NCBI RefSeq assembly: GCF_000420665.1
Contig: NZ_ATVJ01000001.1
Span: 496,001-560,000 of the forward strand
DNA: 64,000 nt
Direction: 5' to 3'
From: Ponticaulis koreensis DSM 19734
Lineage (GTDB): Bacteria > Pseudomonadota > Alphaproteobacteria > Caulobacterales > Hyphomonadaceae
Shown: positions 17,071 through 26,156 of the stretch, in pieces
How positions within the stretch are numbered: position 1 is the first letter of the stretch
Layout: each line of letters begins with the position of its first letter
Program-made: the position numbers and the translations under genes
The notes under the pieces: model-generated
Databases searched by the model: none
What the model saw: only the letters and a program-made list of their open reading frames with translations
Told to the model about the DNA's origin: nothing

Positions 17071-18924
17071 TTGGAAAATCAGGCTAAAACCCCACTTCTC
17101 AGCATAGAAAATCTCGCTGTGGAATTCGATACGCCGGATGGCGTTGTGAACGCAGTGAAGGGGGTCAGCTTTGAAGTCTTCCCCGGCGAATGCGTCGGCG
17201 TTGTCGGCGAATCCGGATCAGGCAAAAGCCAGTCCGCCCTCGCGGCAATGGGCCTGCTCGCCGCGAACGGACGCACCAAAGGTCAGGTAAAGTTTGAAGG
17301 CAAAAGCCTGCTCGGCATGAGCCAGAGCGAACGACGCATGATGCGCGGCTCTCAAATGTCCATGATCTTTCAGGACCCGCTGACATCTCTGACCCCGCAC
17401 ATGACTGTCGGCGCACAGCTTCGCGAAGTACTCGCCATTCACCGCAAATTGCGCGGCAAGGAAGCGGACAAAGAATGCATTGAATGGCTGGAACGCGTGC
17501 GTATTCCAGACCCTGCCCGTCGCATGGACCAGTTCCCGCACGAACTCTCCGGTGGCATGCGCCAGCGCGTCATGATCGCGATCGCCATGCTTTGCGGCCC
17601 GAAACTTCTTTTCGCGGACGAACCGACAACCGCACTCGACGTCACCGTTCAGGCGCAGGTTCTGGCGCTGATGAATGACCTGAAAGCAACGACCGACACC
17701 GGCATCGTTCTCATTACCCACGATATGGGCGTTGTTGCACGTATGTGCGACCGCGTTGTGGTGATGAAGCAAGGCGAGATCGTAGAGACTGGTACGGTTG
17801 ACCAGATTTTCTACGAGGCGCGCCATGACTATACAAAAAAGTTGTTGGAGGCAGTGCCGCGAATTGACCAGCCGGATCGTCCGGGTCGCACTAGCCTCTC
17901 TCCGCCGCCCGCTGCAGATGTGAAGCCGGTGCTGGTGGCAGACGATGTACGTGTCAGCTTCCCGATCAAGACCGAAGGCGGCTTCTTCGGCACAACAAAG
18001 CAGCTTCGCGCTGTTGATGGCGTAAGCTTCGATCTGCGTCCGGGCGAAACGCTTGGCGTGGTTGGCGAGTCCGGTTGCGGCAAGTCCACGCTTGCACGCG
18101 CTGTTCTCCAGCTTGTCGAGCCAACGGGCGGATCGGTCTCATGGATCGGCAAGGACATCACAAAAACCAGCCAGGATGGGCTGAAAGAAGTCCGCCGTGA
18201 TCTGCAGATCGTCTTCCAGGACCCGTTTGCAAGCCTCGATCCGCGTATGACCATCGGCCAGTCGATTGCAGAGCCGCTCACCGTGTTCGAACCTTCGCTT
18301 TCGCGTAAAGATCGTGAACTCCGCGTTCGGGAAATCATGCCTCGTGTTGGCCTCGATCCGGCACTGATCAACCGGTATCCGCATGAACTGTCAGGTGGCC
18401 AGAACCAGCGTGTCGGTATTGCCCGCGCGATGATCATGAAGCCAAAGCTGGTCATCTGCGACGAGGCCGTTTCCGCCCTCGACGTTTCGGTTCAGGCGCA
18501 AATCATCGACCTTCTGATCGAGCTTCAATCCGAGTTTGATCTGGCGATGATCTTTATCAGCCATGACCTTGCCGTTGTACGCGAAATCTCGCATCGCATC
18601 ATGGTACTGTATCTTGGCCGCGTGGTCGAGATTGCAGGGCGAGACGCAATTTATGAAGACCCGCGCCACCCTTACACAAAGTCTCTCATTGCTGCCGTTC
18701 CTAACCCGGATCCACGCGCCGAGAAGGACCGTGATATTGTAAAGCTTCAGGGCGACCTGCCGTCACCGCTGGATCGCCGCGCAACGCTGCGTTTCATGAA
18801 GTCCAAACTGGTTGATGACGCCGATACAGAACAGTATCGCCCACAACTTGTCGAAGTTGGCCCGGGTCACGTCGTGGCTGAGCATGATCCCTCAGAACTG
18901 AGCGAAGGTCTGCTGGCGAGCTAA
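17071..18924 (+). CDS. Peptide-type ABC transporter, fused double ATPase
   Basis: A 617-residue protein with two complete ATPase domains of the dipeptide/oligopeptide importer (DppD plus DppF, or YejF/GsiA) type. Walker A sites are GESGSGKS (about residue 50) and GESGCGKS (about 333); signatures LSGGMRQRVMIAIAM and LSGGQNQRVGIARAM; Walker B ends LLFADEPTTALD and LVICDEAVSALD. It starts with TTG at 17071 after GGAG. The permease and binding-protein genes that should accompany it are not adjacent, so it must work with partners encoded elsewhere. Confidence 0.93.
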   Translation: MENQAKTPLLSIENLAVEFDTPDGVVNAVKGVSFEVFPGECVGVVGESGSGKSQSALAAMGLLAANGRTKGQVKFEGKSLLGMSQSERRMMRGSQMSMIFQDPLTSLTPHMTVGAQLREVLAIHRKLRGKEADKECIEWLERVRIPDPARRMDQFPHELSGGMRQRVMIAIAMLCGPKLLFADEPTTALDVTVQAQVLALMNDLKATTDTGIVLITHDMGVVARMCDRVVVMKQGEIVETGTVDQIFYEARHDYTKKLLEAVPRIDQPDRPGRTSLSPPPAADVKPVLVADDVRVSFPIKTEGGFFGTTKQLRAVDGVSFDLRPGETLGVVGESGCGKSTLARAVLQLVEPTGGSVSWIGKDITKTSQDGLKEVRRDLQIVFQDPFASLDPRMTIGQSIAEPLTVFEPSLSRKDRELRVREIMPRVGLDPALINRYPHELSGGQNQRVGIARAMIMKPKLVICDEAVSALDVSVQAQIIDLLIELQSEFDLAMIFISHDLAVVREISHRIMVLYLGRVVEIAGRDAIYEDPRHPYTKSLIAAVPNPDPRAEKDRDIVKLQGDLPSPLDRRATLRFMKSKLVDDADTEQYRPQLVEVGPGHVVAEHDPSELSEGLLAS

Positions 18925-18928
18925 GCTC

Positions 18929-19738
18929 TCAGACCTTTCGGGCGATGATCGTGTCCTGATAGCCGAACTGGCTGTGAGGATTAGCCCAGTTTCCGTACTC
19001 AATGGCCTCGATAGCGAGGCCATTTTTCAGATACGCGTCGCGCACCCAATTCTCCGAGAATGCGATAGCCGCTTCAGGGCTATCTTCCAGCGTCGTCTTA
19101 GAGCCCTCATCCACCGGAAACCTGAAAGTCAGGCGCGGAGCTTTGCAGGCTTCTGTCTGCGGGTTCAGCAGGAACCATGTAATCAGGCAGCGACCGCCCG
19201 GCTTCAATGAGCGTGTAATCTCTGACAGATAACGCTCCACGTCCGTCTGCAACATGTGCGTGAAGACAGATGTCAGGAACGCAAAATCATAGGCATCGCT
19301 GTCGGATGGGAATGTGTAGGCAGATGCTTCGTTATGGCCGTCTGCATTATATCGAGCGTTGAACACATCAGCATGGACGAAAGTGAAATTCGGCAGATCA
19401 GCATAGTGCGTCTGGCACCATTCCACGCCTGCTTTCACAATATCAAAACCGAGATAGTGCCCTTCCGGCACCAGAAACTCCGTAAGCGGACGCGCCATAC
19501 GACCCTGCCCGCACCCCACATCAAGAATGGCCATATCCGGCGTCACACCATGTCGTTTGAGTGTCTTCAGGAAGTCGTCGCCAACTGCCACAAAATCGCC
19601 GCCGCCGACAAACGTGTCACGACGGTTTGGCACACGCGGATCCTTCACCGGATCAATAATGTCTTTAACCGCATAGCCCGCCCATTTCAGGCGTGTACGT
19701 ACATTTACCGGCAGGATGGATTTGATCGCATCTTTCAT
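18929..19738 (-). CDS. Class I SAM-dependent methyltransferase
   Basis: A 269-residue methyltransferase. The SAM-binding motif I is MAILDVGCGQGRMARPL (about residues 70-86), followed by acidic motif FTFVHADVFNARYN and the motif-IV-like stretch YDFAFLTSVFTHML, then SLKPGGRCLITWFLL. The N-terminal 60 residues are basic and may contact a membrane or polyanion. The substrate is unknown. It converges on the ABC gene with four bases between the stops. Confidence 0.88.
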   Translation of the reverse strand: MKDAIKSILPVNVRTRLKWAGYAVKDIIDPVKDPRVPNRRDTFVGGGDFVAVGDDFLKTLKRHGVTPDMAILDVGCGQGRMARPLTEFLVPEGHYLGFDIVKAGVEWCQTHYADLPNFTFVHADVFNARYNADGHNEASAYTFPSDSDAYDFAFLTSVFTHMLQTDVERYLSEITRSLKPGGRCLITWFLLNPQTEACKAPRLTFRFPVDEGSKTTLEDSPEAAIAFSENWVRDAYLKNGLAIEAIEYGNWANPHSQFGYQDTIIARKV

Positions 19739-19839
19739 GATCGCCGCGCTCCGATAGCAGATTTACTCGACACATAGTTGTCGGATGCGAAGTTAAGGCT
19801 ACACATGTGGGATAACTATACGGGAAAGGAAGCACAATA

Positions 19840-20235
19840 ATGGCAAGTCCAAATCTTCAACGCTGGTATGACCATATGCAGAGCCATGACCATCAAGAGC
19901 TGCGCGGTATGCTGGCAGATGATGTGGTTTTCCACTCGCCGGTCGTTCACACACCCCAGCGAGGCAAAGAGATCACCTTCCAATACCTTGCTTCTGCTGA
20001 AAAAGTGCTGGGTGGCGAAGACTTTGTCTATGTGCGCGAATTCGATCTGGGCGACCGCGCCGTGCTTGAGTTCGAGACCAAGATCGACGGCATCTACATC
20101 GATGGCATCGATATGATTTCATGGAATGAGGCTGGACAAATTACTGATTTCAAAGTGATGGTCCGCCCGTTGCAGGCTATCAATATGCTGCACGCCAAAA
20201 TGAAAGAAATGCTCGAAAGGCTGAAAGCTCAGTAA
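19840..20235 (+). CDS. NTF2/SnoaL-like protein
   Basis: A 131-residue single-domain protein with the cone-shaped NTF2/SnoaL layout: helix LQRWYDHMQSHDHQELRGMLADDVVFHSPV, then alternating strands ending in VLEFETKIDGIYIDGIDMISWNEAGQITDFKVMVRPLQAI. Many alphaproteobacterial members are of unknown function or act as small isomerases. The ATG follows an AAAGGAAG site. It lies six bases before the threonine dehydratase gene and is probably cotranscribed with it. Confidence 0.82.
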   Translation: MASPNLQRWYDHMQSHDHQELRGMLADDVVFHSPVVHTPQRGKEITFQYLASAEKVLGGEDFVYVREFDLGDRAVLEFETKIDGIYIDGIDMISWNEAGQITDFKVMVRPLQAINMLHAKMKEMLERLKAQ

Positions 20236-20241
20236 GGACTG

Positions 20242-21465
20242 ATGTTAAACGTGACCGAAAACACCCTAAAGCTCGAAGATGTTCAGGCCGCTGCGGACGT
20301 AATCGCAGGACAGGTGGAGCATACCCCTATGCGTCACTCGCGGACGCTGTCAGAGATTACGGGTGCGGAGGTCTGGATTAAGTTCGAGAACTTCCAGTTC
20401 ACAGCAGCCTTTAAAGAACGCGGCGCGCTGAACCGTCTCATGGGTCTGACCGATGAAGAGAAAAAGCGCGGCGTGATCGCTATGTCTGCGGGCAACCACG
20501 CACAGGGTGTCGCTTATCACGGACAGCGGCTTGGTATTCCGGTGACCATCGTCATGCCGGAAAACACGCCCTTCGTGAAAGTGCAGCATACGCGAAACTA
20601 TGGTGCGCGCGTGATCCTGAAAGGCAGCACGCTGATCGAAGCCAATGAGCATGCCCAGATGCTGTGCGAGAAGGAAAACCTCGTCTTCCTTCATCCGTTT
20701 GACGACAGGCTCGTCATGGCCGGTCAGGGCACAATTGCGCTTGAAATGCTTGATGACGTTTCAAAGCCGCTGGATTGCCTGGTCATTCCGGTCGGTGGTG
20801 GCGGACTGATCAGCGGCATCGCAACAGCCGCTAAAGCGCTGCAGCCGGACATTGAAGTCATTGGCGTTGAAGTCGAACAATTCCCTGCGCTCTTCAACGA
20901 GCTCAAAGGCGAACCACCGAAAGCGGGCGGCACAACGATTGCTGAAGGCATTGCGGTGAAGACTGTTGGGCGACGCAACTTTGAAATCTGCCAGCGCCTC
21001 GTAGACGACGTGGTGCTTGTCGATGAAGACACGATCGAGCGCGCCATCACGCTTTATGCAACGGTCGAGAAAACGATTTCCGAAGGCGCTGGTGCAGCAG
21101 GTCTTGCTGCGCTTCTGGCGCACCCGACGAAATTCTCCGGCAAACGCGTGGGCCTCGTCCTGTGCGGCGGCAATATCGACACCCGTCTGCTGGCTTCAGT
21201 TCTGACACGCAGCCTTGTGCGCGACCAACGCCTCGTCAACATCCGTATTCTGGGTGACGATCGGCCGGGCCTTCTGGCGCTCGTCTCCAAAGTGATCGGC
21301 GATTCCGGCGCAAACATTATCGAAGTTGCCCATAACCGTCTTGCACTGGATGTTCCGGCGAAAGGCGCGGAATTTGATATCCTCGTAGAAACACGCGATG
21401 CGCAGCACACTCAGGAAGTGATTGAAGCCCTGACAGCTGCCGGCTATCCGCCACGCAAGCTCTGA
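20242..21465 (+). CDS. Threonine ammonia-lyase (PLP) with C-terminal ACT domain
   Basis: A 407-residue fold-type-II PLP enzyme that deaminates threonine (or serine) to 2-oxobutyrate. The PLP lysine is K58 in FTAAFKERGALN, with the phosphate loop IPVGGGGLISGIA. A C-terminal ACT domain (RILGDDRPGLLALVSKVIGDSGANIIEV, about residues 330-405) suggests amino-acid control. The size fits the short catabolic or single-ACT form rather than the two-ACT E. coli IlvA. The ATG follows AAGGA. Confidence 0.93.
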   Translation: MLNVTENTLKLEDVQAAADVIAGQVEHTPMRHSRTLSEITGAEVWIKFENFQFTAAFKERGALNRLMGLTDEEKKRGVIAMSAGNHAQGVAYHGQRLGIPVTIVMPENTPFVKVQHTRNYGARVILKGSTLIEANEHAQMLCEKENLVFLHPFDDRLVMAGQGTIALEMLDDVSKPLDCLVIPVGGGGLISGIATAAKALQPDIEVIGVEVEQFPALFNELKGEPPKAGGTTIAEGIAVKTVGRRNFEICQRLVDDVVLVDEDTIERAITLYATVEKTISEGAGAAGLAALLAHPTKFSGKRVGLVLCGGNIDTRLLASVLTRSLVRDQRLVNIRILGDDRPGLLALVSKVIGDSGANIIEVAHNRLALDVPAKGAEFDILVETRDAQHTQEVIEALTAAGYPPRKL

Positions 21466-21487
21466 TCTCAGACACAAGGAAACAGTA

Positions 21488-22057
21488 ATGCTGAAACCTA
21501 CCCTCCTCGCGCTTTCCATGAGCGCTGCTTTCGGACTGGCTGCCTGCGAACAGGGCGCGTCCACAACAAGCGCCGCGCCGCGCATGGAAGCTACACCTGC
21601 GGCCGATCCATCCGATCCGTGGGCGACTTACGCGAATGATGGCTGGGACCATGAAGGTGACGCCGTAAACATTATGGAATCAGGCCTTGAATACATCGTT
21701 CTCACAGCTGGCCCTGAATGCGAATCCAACGTCAACAATGACGACATTGCGCTCGCTCACTATGAAGGTCGCCTCGTAGACGGCACGGTTTTTGACTCGT
21801 CTTTCGCGCGCAACCAGCCGTCTCAGTTTCCAGCTAACCGCGTCATTCGCGGCTGGACAGAAGCTCTCGGCATGATGTGTCCGGGCGATGACTGGCTGCT
21901 TTATATTCCGTCTGAGATGGCTTACGGCCAGAACCCGCGCCCAGGTGGCCCGATCAGCCCGGGTGACGATCTGATCTTCCGCATCGTGCTGCTGGACGAA
22001 ATGAACATGACCTCCAGCTATGAAGCTGATGTCTGGTCAGGCGAAGCGTTCAACTAA
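21488..22057 (+). CDS. FKBP-type peptidyl-prolyl isomerase lipoprotein
   Basis: A 189-residue lipoprotein (lipobox GLAAC, cysteine at residue 20) with one FKBP domain: HYEGRLVDGTVFDSSFARNQPSQFPANRVIRGWTEAL, then a DDWLLYIPSEMAYGQN strand and PGDDLIFRIVLLDEM. The family speeds Xaa-Pro bond rotation during folding of exported proteins. Compared with typical FKBP, the loop in DSSFARN is short but the central aromatic residues are kept. An AAGGA ribosome site precedes the ATG. It stands close behind the threonine dehydratase. Confidence 0.9.
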   Translation: MLKPTLLALSMSAAFGLAACEQGASTTSAAPRMEATPAADPSDPWATYANDGWDHEGDAVNIMESGLEYIVLTAGPECESNVNNDDIALAHYEGRLVDGTVFDSSFARNQPSQFPANRVIRGWTEALGMMCPGDDWLLYIPSEMAYGQNPRPGGPISPGDDLIFRIVLLDEMNMTSSYEADVWSGEAFN

Positions 22058-22065
22058 ATTGCTCT

Positions 22066-22099
22066 CATTCGCCGTTTACGACTTAGCGAACGGCGAATG
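22066..22099. repeat. Perfect 11-base inverted repeat between convergent genes
   Basis: Arms CATTCGCCGTT and AACGGCGAATG with a 12-base loop. The right arm and part of the loop contain the last codons and stop of the minus-strand lipoprotein gene. There is no U tract on either side, so it may act as an RNA end-protecting or pausing hairpin rather than a classic terminator. Confidence 0.7.
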
Positions 22100-22838
22100 A
22101 ATTGCCCCCATAATAACTCAAAGCGGGTGGTTGTCTGTTCCAACAGGCTTCCACCCGATTTGCATTTAAGCGGCGCGAGTCACTCTCCAGCTGGTCATCC
22201 CGCTCCAGCATATAGAGAATATAGACCTGCTCGCGATACTCACTAACCGCAGGAGCAGGCGTAAAATCGCGTCTACGTTCGGGGAAACGCTCAATGCCCG
22301 GCACCACCTCAGGAAACCCTGCAACCGAGCCAGCATTGCGCTGATCCAGTTCCGCAAATGCGGTGTAGAGCCAGTATTTAGAATTATACGTCGACTCATA
22401 GGGCGAGATGATTTCGCGGCGCCCCTGAACATCAATACCGGCAGCGCAGGTCATCGAGTAGAGAAGTGATGGCAGCGTGAGCGACAGACGCAACTGTTCC
22501 AGGCTTTCCTGCGTCGCTGCTTCATAGCGTTCGCGAACGCCCGGCTCATTGCGAACCGTCTCGTAAATGTCATCATAGGCTGCCCGCTGTTCGGGAAGAT
22601 ACAGCCCGCGAAACGGGGAAATGCTTTCGCGGGACGTATCCTGCATCGACATATCAAGTTCACGGGGTTCATCAGAACTTGCCATGGCGCGAATAGAAGA
22701 CAGCGACGACACGGCGGCACTTGGTTCGGCAGAGTCGCTTTCGGCAGTTTCAACAGGTGTTGGCGCAGGCTCTTCAGCTGCACATGACACTATTCCCGCG
22801 CATAGTGCTGCCGCACACAAAGCTCTAAAACCTGACAC
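22083..22838 (-). CDS. Lipoprotein, paralogue of the upstream lipoprotein
   Basis: A 251-residue predicted lipoprotein. The GTG at 22838 follows GGGGAGG by six bases and gives MSGFRALCAAALCAGIVSCA, a proper lipoprotein signal with lipidated cysteine at residue 19; the longer TTG reading lacks a ribosome site. A Pro/Glu/Ser-rich linker precedes a helical domain. The segment ATQESLEQLRLSLTLPSLLYSMTCAAGIDVQGR resembles the same region of the lipoprotein encoded just upstream, with a shared cysteine. Unknown function. Confidence 0.78.
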   Translation of the reverse strand: MSGFRALCAAALCAGIVSCAAEEPAPTPVETAESDSAEPSAAVSSLSSIRAMASSDEPRELDMSMQDTSRESISPFRGLYLPEQRAAYDDIYETVRNEPGVRERYEAATQESLEQLRLSLTLPSLLYSMTCAAGIDVQGRREIISPYESTYNSKYWLYTAFAELDQRNAGSVAGFPEVVPGIERFPERRRDFTPAPAVSEYREQVYILYMLERDDQLESDSRRLNANRVEACWNRQPPALSYYGGNSFAVR

Positions 22839-22904
22839 TCCAGCCCTCCCCGATGAAGCTGGAACTTTATGTGTGATTTTGCGCAGGTGCAATCTAAACG
22901 GGCG

Positions 22905-23675
22905 CTATCCGTTTTCTTCGGCTTCAGCCTGCTCGCGGGCAATAATCAGAGCTGCGATGTCGTCTTCATAGGTTTCAAGGCAGCTGTTCAGCTCTTCCTG
23001 CAGGGCATCACGGTTTGCGCTTTCAAGCAAAGCATCGCGCATGAGGAAATAGTTCAGGTAATGGCGTGTCCGCAGGCGGTTTTCTTCGGCTTCAAGCGCG
23101 CGGCGATGGTTGAAACGATCAAGCGCTGTACCGTTCTCCTGCAGATCAACCATCTGCGCTTCGAACGCCTGAAAATCTTCGCTTTCCATGTCGTCTGCGG
23201 TGATGGTGATGGAAAGCTCAGTAAAATCGATCGCATGATCAAGCGCAACGTGCGGCACAAGCACGCCCAGACGGCCCAGAACGTCAGCCGACACAGCGCA
23301 GGACAGGATCGCCTGATAGGACTCAAAGCTCTTGCCCGGGCGTACAACAGGCAGGCTCTCTTGCGTCGCCGCGAGCGAACGGGAGAGGTAATCACTCTCG
23401 GCGCGGGCATCAGCCAGTAGCCCGTTCAACAGGTCCCGCTCATATATTGTGTAATCGAGCCCGTATTTGAACGGGTCAATGTTTTGCGCCGCGGCTTCAA
23501 TAGTGTTCGGATCAACGACATCCACACGCTCTTCATTCAGACTGTCCCGCAGCCCTGATAAAGTGCGGATATTCTCAGCACCCGCACCATCGCCTTCGGT
23601 TGGAACATCTGAACCACCGCAGGCGTTCAGCACCAGAAGGGAAGCAATAAAAAGAGGGATGGCGGTACGCGTCAT
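22905..23675 (-). CDS. Lipoprotein, unknown function
   Basis: A 256-residue lipoprotein: signal with lipobox LNAC (cysteine at residue 19) followed by an acidic Gly-rich linker and a mainly alpha-helical domain. AATQESLPVV and AILSCAVSADVLGRLG line up with AATQESLEQL and SMTCAAGIDVQGR of the downstream gene, so the two are probably old tandem duplicates. The C-terminus is rich in Arg, Leu and Glu and could be coiled. The pair lies 66 bases apart on one strand. Confidence 0.78.
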   Translation of the reverse strand: MTRTAIPLFIASLLVLNACGGSDVPTEGDGAGAENIRTLSGLRDSLNEERVDVVDPNTIEAAAQNIDPFKYGLDYTIYERDLLNGLLADARAESDYLSRSLAATQESLPVVRPGKSFESYQAILSCAVSADVLGRLGVLVPHVALDHAIDFTELSITITADDMESEDFQAFEAQMVDLQENGTALDRFNHRRALEAEENRLRTRHYLNYFLMRDALLESANRDALQEELNSCLETYEDDIAALIIAREQAEAEENG

Positions 23676-23761
23676 TCTGAATTCCTGATTTGATACTTAG
23701 TTACATAATGCCGGGCGTGGATTTCTTCCAGAAAGAACTACACATCGCCCAAATCAAAAAA

Positions 23762-23777
23762 ATGACGCCTGCGTCAT
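23762..23777. promoter_or_regulatory. Palindromic operator candidate upstream of the P450 gene
   Basis: Perfect seven-base arms ATGACGC and GCGTCAT around a CT centre, 60 bases before the P450 ATG. A TATAAC sequence at 23800-23805 could be the -10 element, which would put the palindrome just over or upstream of the -35 region. Confidence 0.5.
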
Positions 23778-23836
23778 AGTTTTTAGCAAAGAGCTGTGAT
23801 ATAACCCTCTCAAAGACCTATTCGGGGAGAAGAAAA

Positions 23837-25147
23837 ATGGCAGATACCGCCTCTGAAGTTGCTGATACTCAGGAAGAACGCGATTGGCGTCTGGATCGTA
23901 AATACGTGATCCCCGGCGGCCCTGTCCGCCCTGCAAGTTCGCTCGACCTTTCTGATCTTGATATCTCGGATCCTGAACTCTGGCGCCGCGAAGCCTACTG
24001 GGACCGTTTCGCCCGTCTTCGCGATGAAGAGCCAGTTCACTACTGCTCAGAGAGCGCGGTTGGCCCATACTGGTCCGTCACACGCTATGAAGACATTATG
24101 GCTGTCGACACAGACCATAAGCGTTTTTCCTCTGCGGGCGGCATTACGCTGGTCGATCTGGACGAAGACTTTTCGCTTCCAATGTTCATCGCGATGGACC
24201 AGCCAAAGCACGACGTTCAGCGCAAGACAGTTCAGCCAATCGTGGCGCCGGACAATCTGCGCAACTTCGAAAGCCTGATCCGCGAGCGCACAGCTAAAGT
24301 TCTCGACAGCCTGCCAGTTGGCGAGCCGTTCGACTGGGTCGACACTGTTTCTATCGAGCTCACAACCATGATGCTCGCGACACTGTTCAACTTCCCGTTC
24401 GAAGATCGTCGCAAGCTCACACGCTGGTCTGACGTTGCAACCGGCCGTGAGAACCCTGAGATCTGCCCGGGCGGCGAAGAGCAATGGCGCGCAGAGCTGA
24501 TGGAATGCCTCGGCTATTTCACAGAGCTCTGGAACCAACGCGTCAACGCAAACGAGCCAGGCAATGACCTGATCTCCATGCTGGCGACGGGCGAGCACAC
24601 TAAAGACATGGAGCCGATGGAATATCTCGGCAACGTCATTCTGCTCATCGTCGGCGGCAATGACACGACCCGTAACTCCATGACGGCATCTGTGCTTGGC
24701 ATGAACCTGTTCCCGCAGGAGTTCGACAAGCTGAAAGCCAATCACGATCTGATCCCGAGCATGGTCTCCGAGATCATTCGCTGGCAGACACCGCTGGCGC
24801 ACATGCGCCGTACGGCTCTGGAAGATGTCGAGCTTGGCGGCAAAACGATCAAGGCCGGTGAGAAAGTTCTCATGTGGTATGTTTCCGGCAACCGTGATGA
24901 GCGTCATTTCGAGCGCCCGAACGATATCTGGATTGACCGTCCAAAAGTTCGCAGCCACCTGTCCTTCGGCTTCGGCATTCACCGCTGCGTCGGTAACCGC
25001 CTCGGCGAAATGCAGCTGAAAATTCTCTGGGAAGAGTTCTTCAAGCGCTTTGAAGACATCATCGTTGTTAAAGATGCTGTCCGCACTCCAAGCTGCTTCG
25101 TGAAGGGCTATACAGAAATGATGGTTGAACTGGTGCCGAAGAAATAG
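23837..25147 (+). CDS. Cytochrome P450, CYP153-like
   Basis: A 436-residue soluble bacterial P450. The haem-thiolate cysteine is C384 in FGFGIHRCVGNRLGEMQ, the ExxR motif is SEIIRW, and the oxygen-binding I-helix reads LLIVGGNDTTRNSM. These segments closely follow CYP153 enzymes, which hydroxylate the terminal carbon of medium-chain alkanes and related lipids using ferredoxin and ferredoxin reductase. No ferredoxin or reductase gene lies near it. A GGGGAGAAG site precedes the ATG. Assignment to CYP153 is from remembered motif likeness and needs an alignment. Confidence 0.88.
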   Translation: MADTASEVADTQEERDWRLDRKYVIPGGPVRPASSLDLSDLDISDPELWRREAYWDRFARLRDEEPVHYCSESAVGPYWSVTRYEDIMAVDTDHKRFSSAGGITLVDLDEDFSLPMFIAMDQPKHDVQRKTVQPIVAPDNLRNFESLIRERTAKVLDSLPVGEPFDWVDTVSIELTTMMLATLFNFPFEDRRKLTRWSDVATGRENPEICPGGEEQWRAELMECLGYFTELWNQRVNANEPGNDLISMLATGEHTKDMEPMEYLGNVILLIVGGNDTTRNSMTASVLGMNLFPQEFDKLKANHDLIPSMVSEIIRWQTPLAHMRRTALEDVELGGKTIKAGEKVLMWYVSGNRDERHFERPNDIWIDRPKVRSHLSFGFGIHRCVGNRLGEMQLKILWEEFFKRFEDIIVVKDAVRTPSCFVKGYTEMMVELVPKK

Positions 25148-25169
25148 TCGGCAGTCAGACTGAACAAAC

Positions 25170-25198
25170 AAAAGCCCGGGCACTCGTCCGGGCTTTTT
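25170..25198. terminator. Terminator between the P450 and acyltransferase genes
   Basis: Stem AAAGCCCGG / CCGGGCTTT with an eight-base loop and a run of T on the plus side and of A on the other, so it can stop both convergent messages. Confidence 0.88.
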
Positions 25199-25199
25199 C

Positions 25200-26120
25200 T
25201 TATGAAGCAGGATCGCCTTTAGTAGCCCGATACTCCGAAAATTTCAGGTCCGGATTATCACCAAGCTCATAAGCGACATAGTTCTTCAGCTCTTCGGTCA
25301 CGAGCTGAACGTCTCCGGCCAGATCTTCAGGCTGGATAGGTTCACCCGCTGTCATCTCGAAGCGTGAGCCTTTCTTGTTCAGAAGCTCATAGAAGAGCGT
25401 GATATCGCGCAGCTCTCCGGAAACCTTCGACAGGAAGTAAAATAGCCAGGAATTTCTGGCATTCACATGCACAGGAATGATCGGGCATTTCTGCTTACGC
25501 GCCAACGTGGCCACAGTCTGAAACCATGGACGCTCGGTCAGTCCATCCTCTTCCATGGCAGCCAGACGGCCTGAAGGAAAAATGACTACGCATTTTTCGG
25601 CTTTGAAGGCTTCCTTTGCGCGGCGCAGCGTTTCTTTCGCTTTGGCCGGAGAGCGTTTCTCGGCCACCCATTCCACCGGGATAATAACGTCCACCATGCG
25701 CGGGCTGACGCGGATCGCATCCGCATTGGCGAAGAACAAAATATCGCTGCGAATACGCTTCAGCGCTTCCCACATAGCAACGCCATCTGCGAGCCCTGTT
25801 GGATGGTTTGCCGCGATGATCACGCGTCCCGTTGCCGGTATCCTGTCAAACTGATGCAAATCGAGGCCGATATCGAGATCCTCAACCAGATAATCGAATG
25901 AATCCCGGCCGCGCAGCTTTTCAATATAGTCCGCCATTTTCACGGCGCGCCGATACCCCAGCATGCCAAACAGGATCGGACGTAGAAGCGGCCAGCTCCA
26001 ATGACCGGCAAAACTTGGACAGCGCTCCTCAATGAGCACATCCACGATATGAACATCGTCACGCTCGGCGTCCGGAAGAAAGAGGGCCGTATTGTCTGTC
26101 GTCTTTTCTCTGGATGTCAT
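25200..26120 (-). CDS. Lysophospholipid acyltransferase (PlsC-like)
   Basis: A protein of about 306 residues with the PlsC-type acyltransferase motifs: ANHPTG (a N-H-P-T-G form of the H-x4-D box, followed by LADG), the substrate motif VVIFPSGRLAAMEEDG and CPIIPVHVNARNSWLFYFLS. It probably acylates a lysophospholipid or a related acceptor such as a haemolysin-type lipid. The ATG at 26120 is used; a TTG at 26156 would add 12 residues, and neither has a strong ribosome site. It converges on the P450 gene. Confidence 0.85.
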   Translation of the reverse strand: MTSREKTTDNTALFLPDAERDDVHIVDVLIEERCPSFAGHWSWPLLRPILFGMLGYRRAVKMADYIEKLRGRDSFDYLVEDLDIGLDLHQFDRIPATGRVIIAANHPTGLADGVAMWEALKRIRSDILFFANADAIRVSPRMVDVIIPVEWVAEKRSPAKAKETLRRAKEAFKAEKCVVIFPSGRLAAMEEDGLTERPWFQTVATLARKQKCPIIPVHVNARNSWLFYFLSKVSGELRDITLFYELLNKKGSRFEMTAGEPIQPEDLAGDVQLVTEELKNYVAYELGDNPDLKFSEYRATKGDPAS

Positions 26121-26156
26121 TGCCGGGCGCCTGAATGAAACTATCTTGGCTATCAA

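Noticed and set aside
24047-25183. Long open frame of 378 residues antisense to the P450 gene
   Set aside because: Composition (many His, Val, Phe) is typical of a reverse-strand shadow, and the P450 on the other strand is certain.
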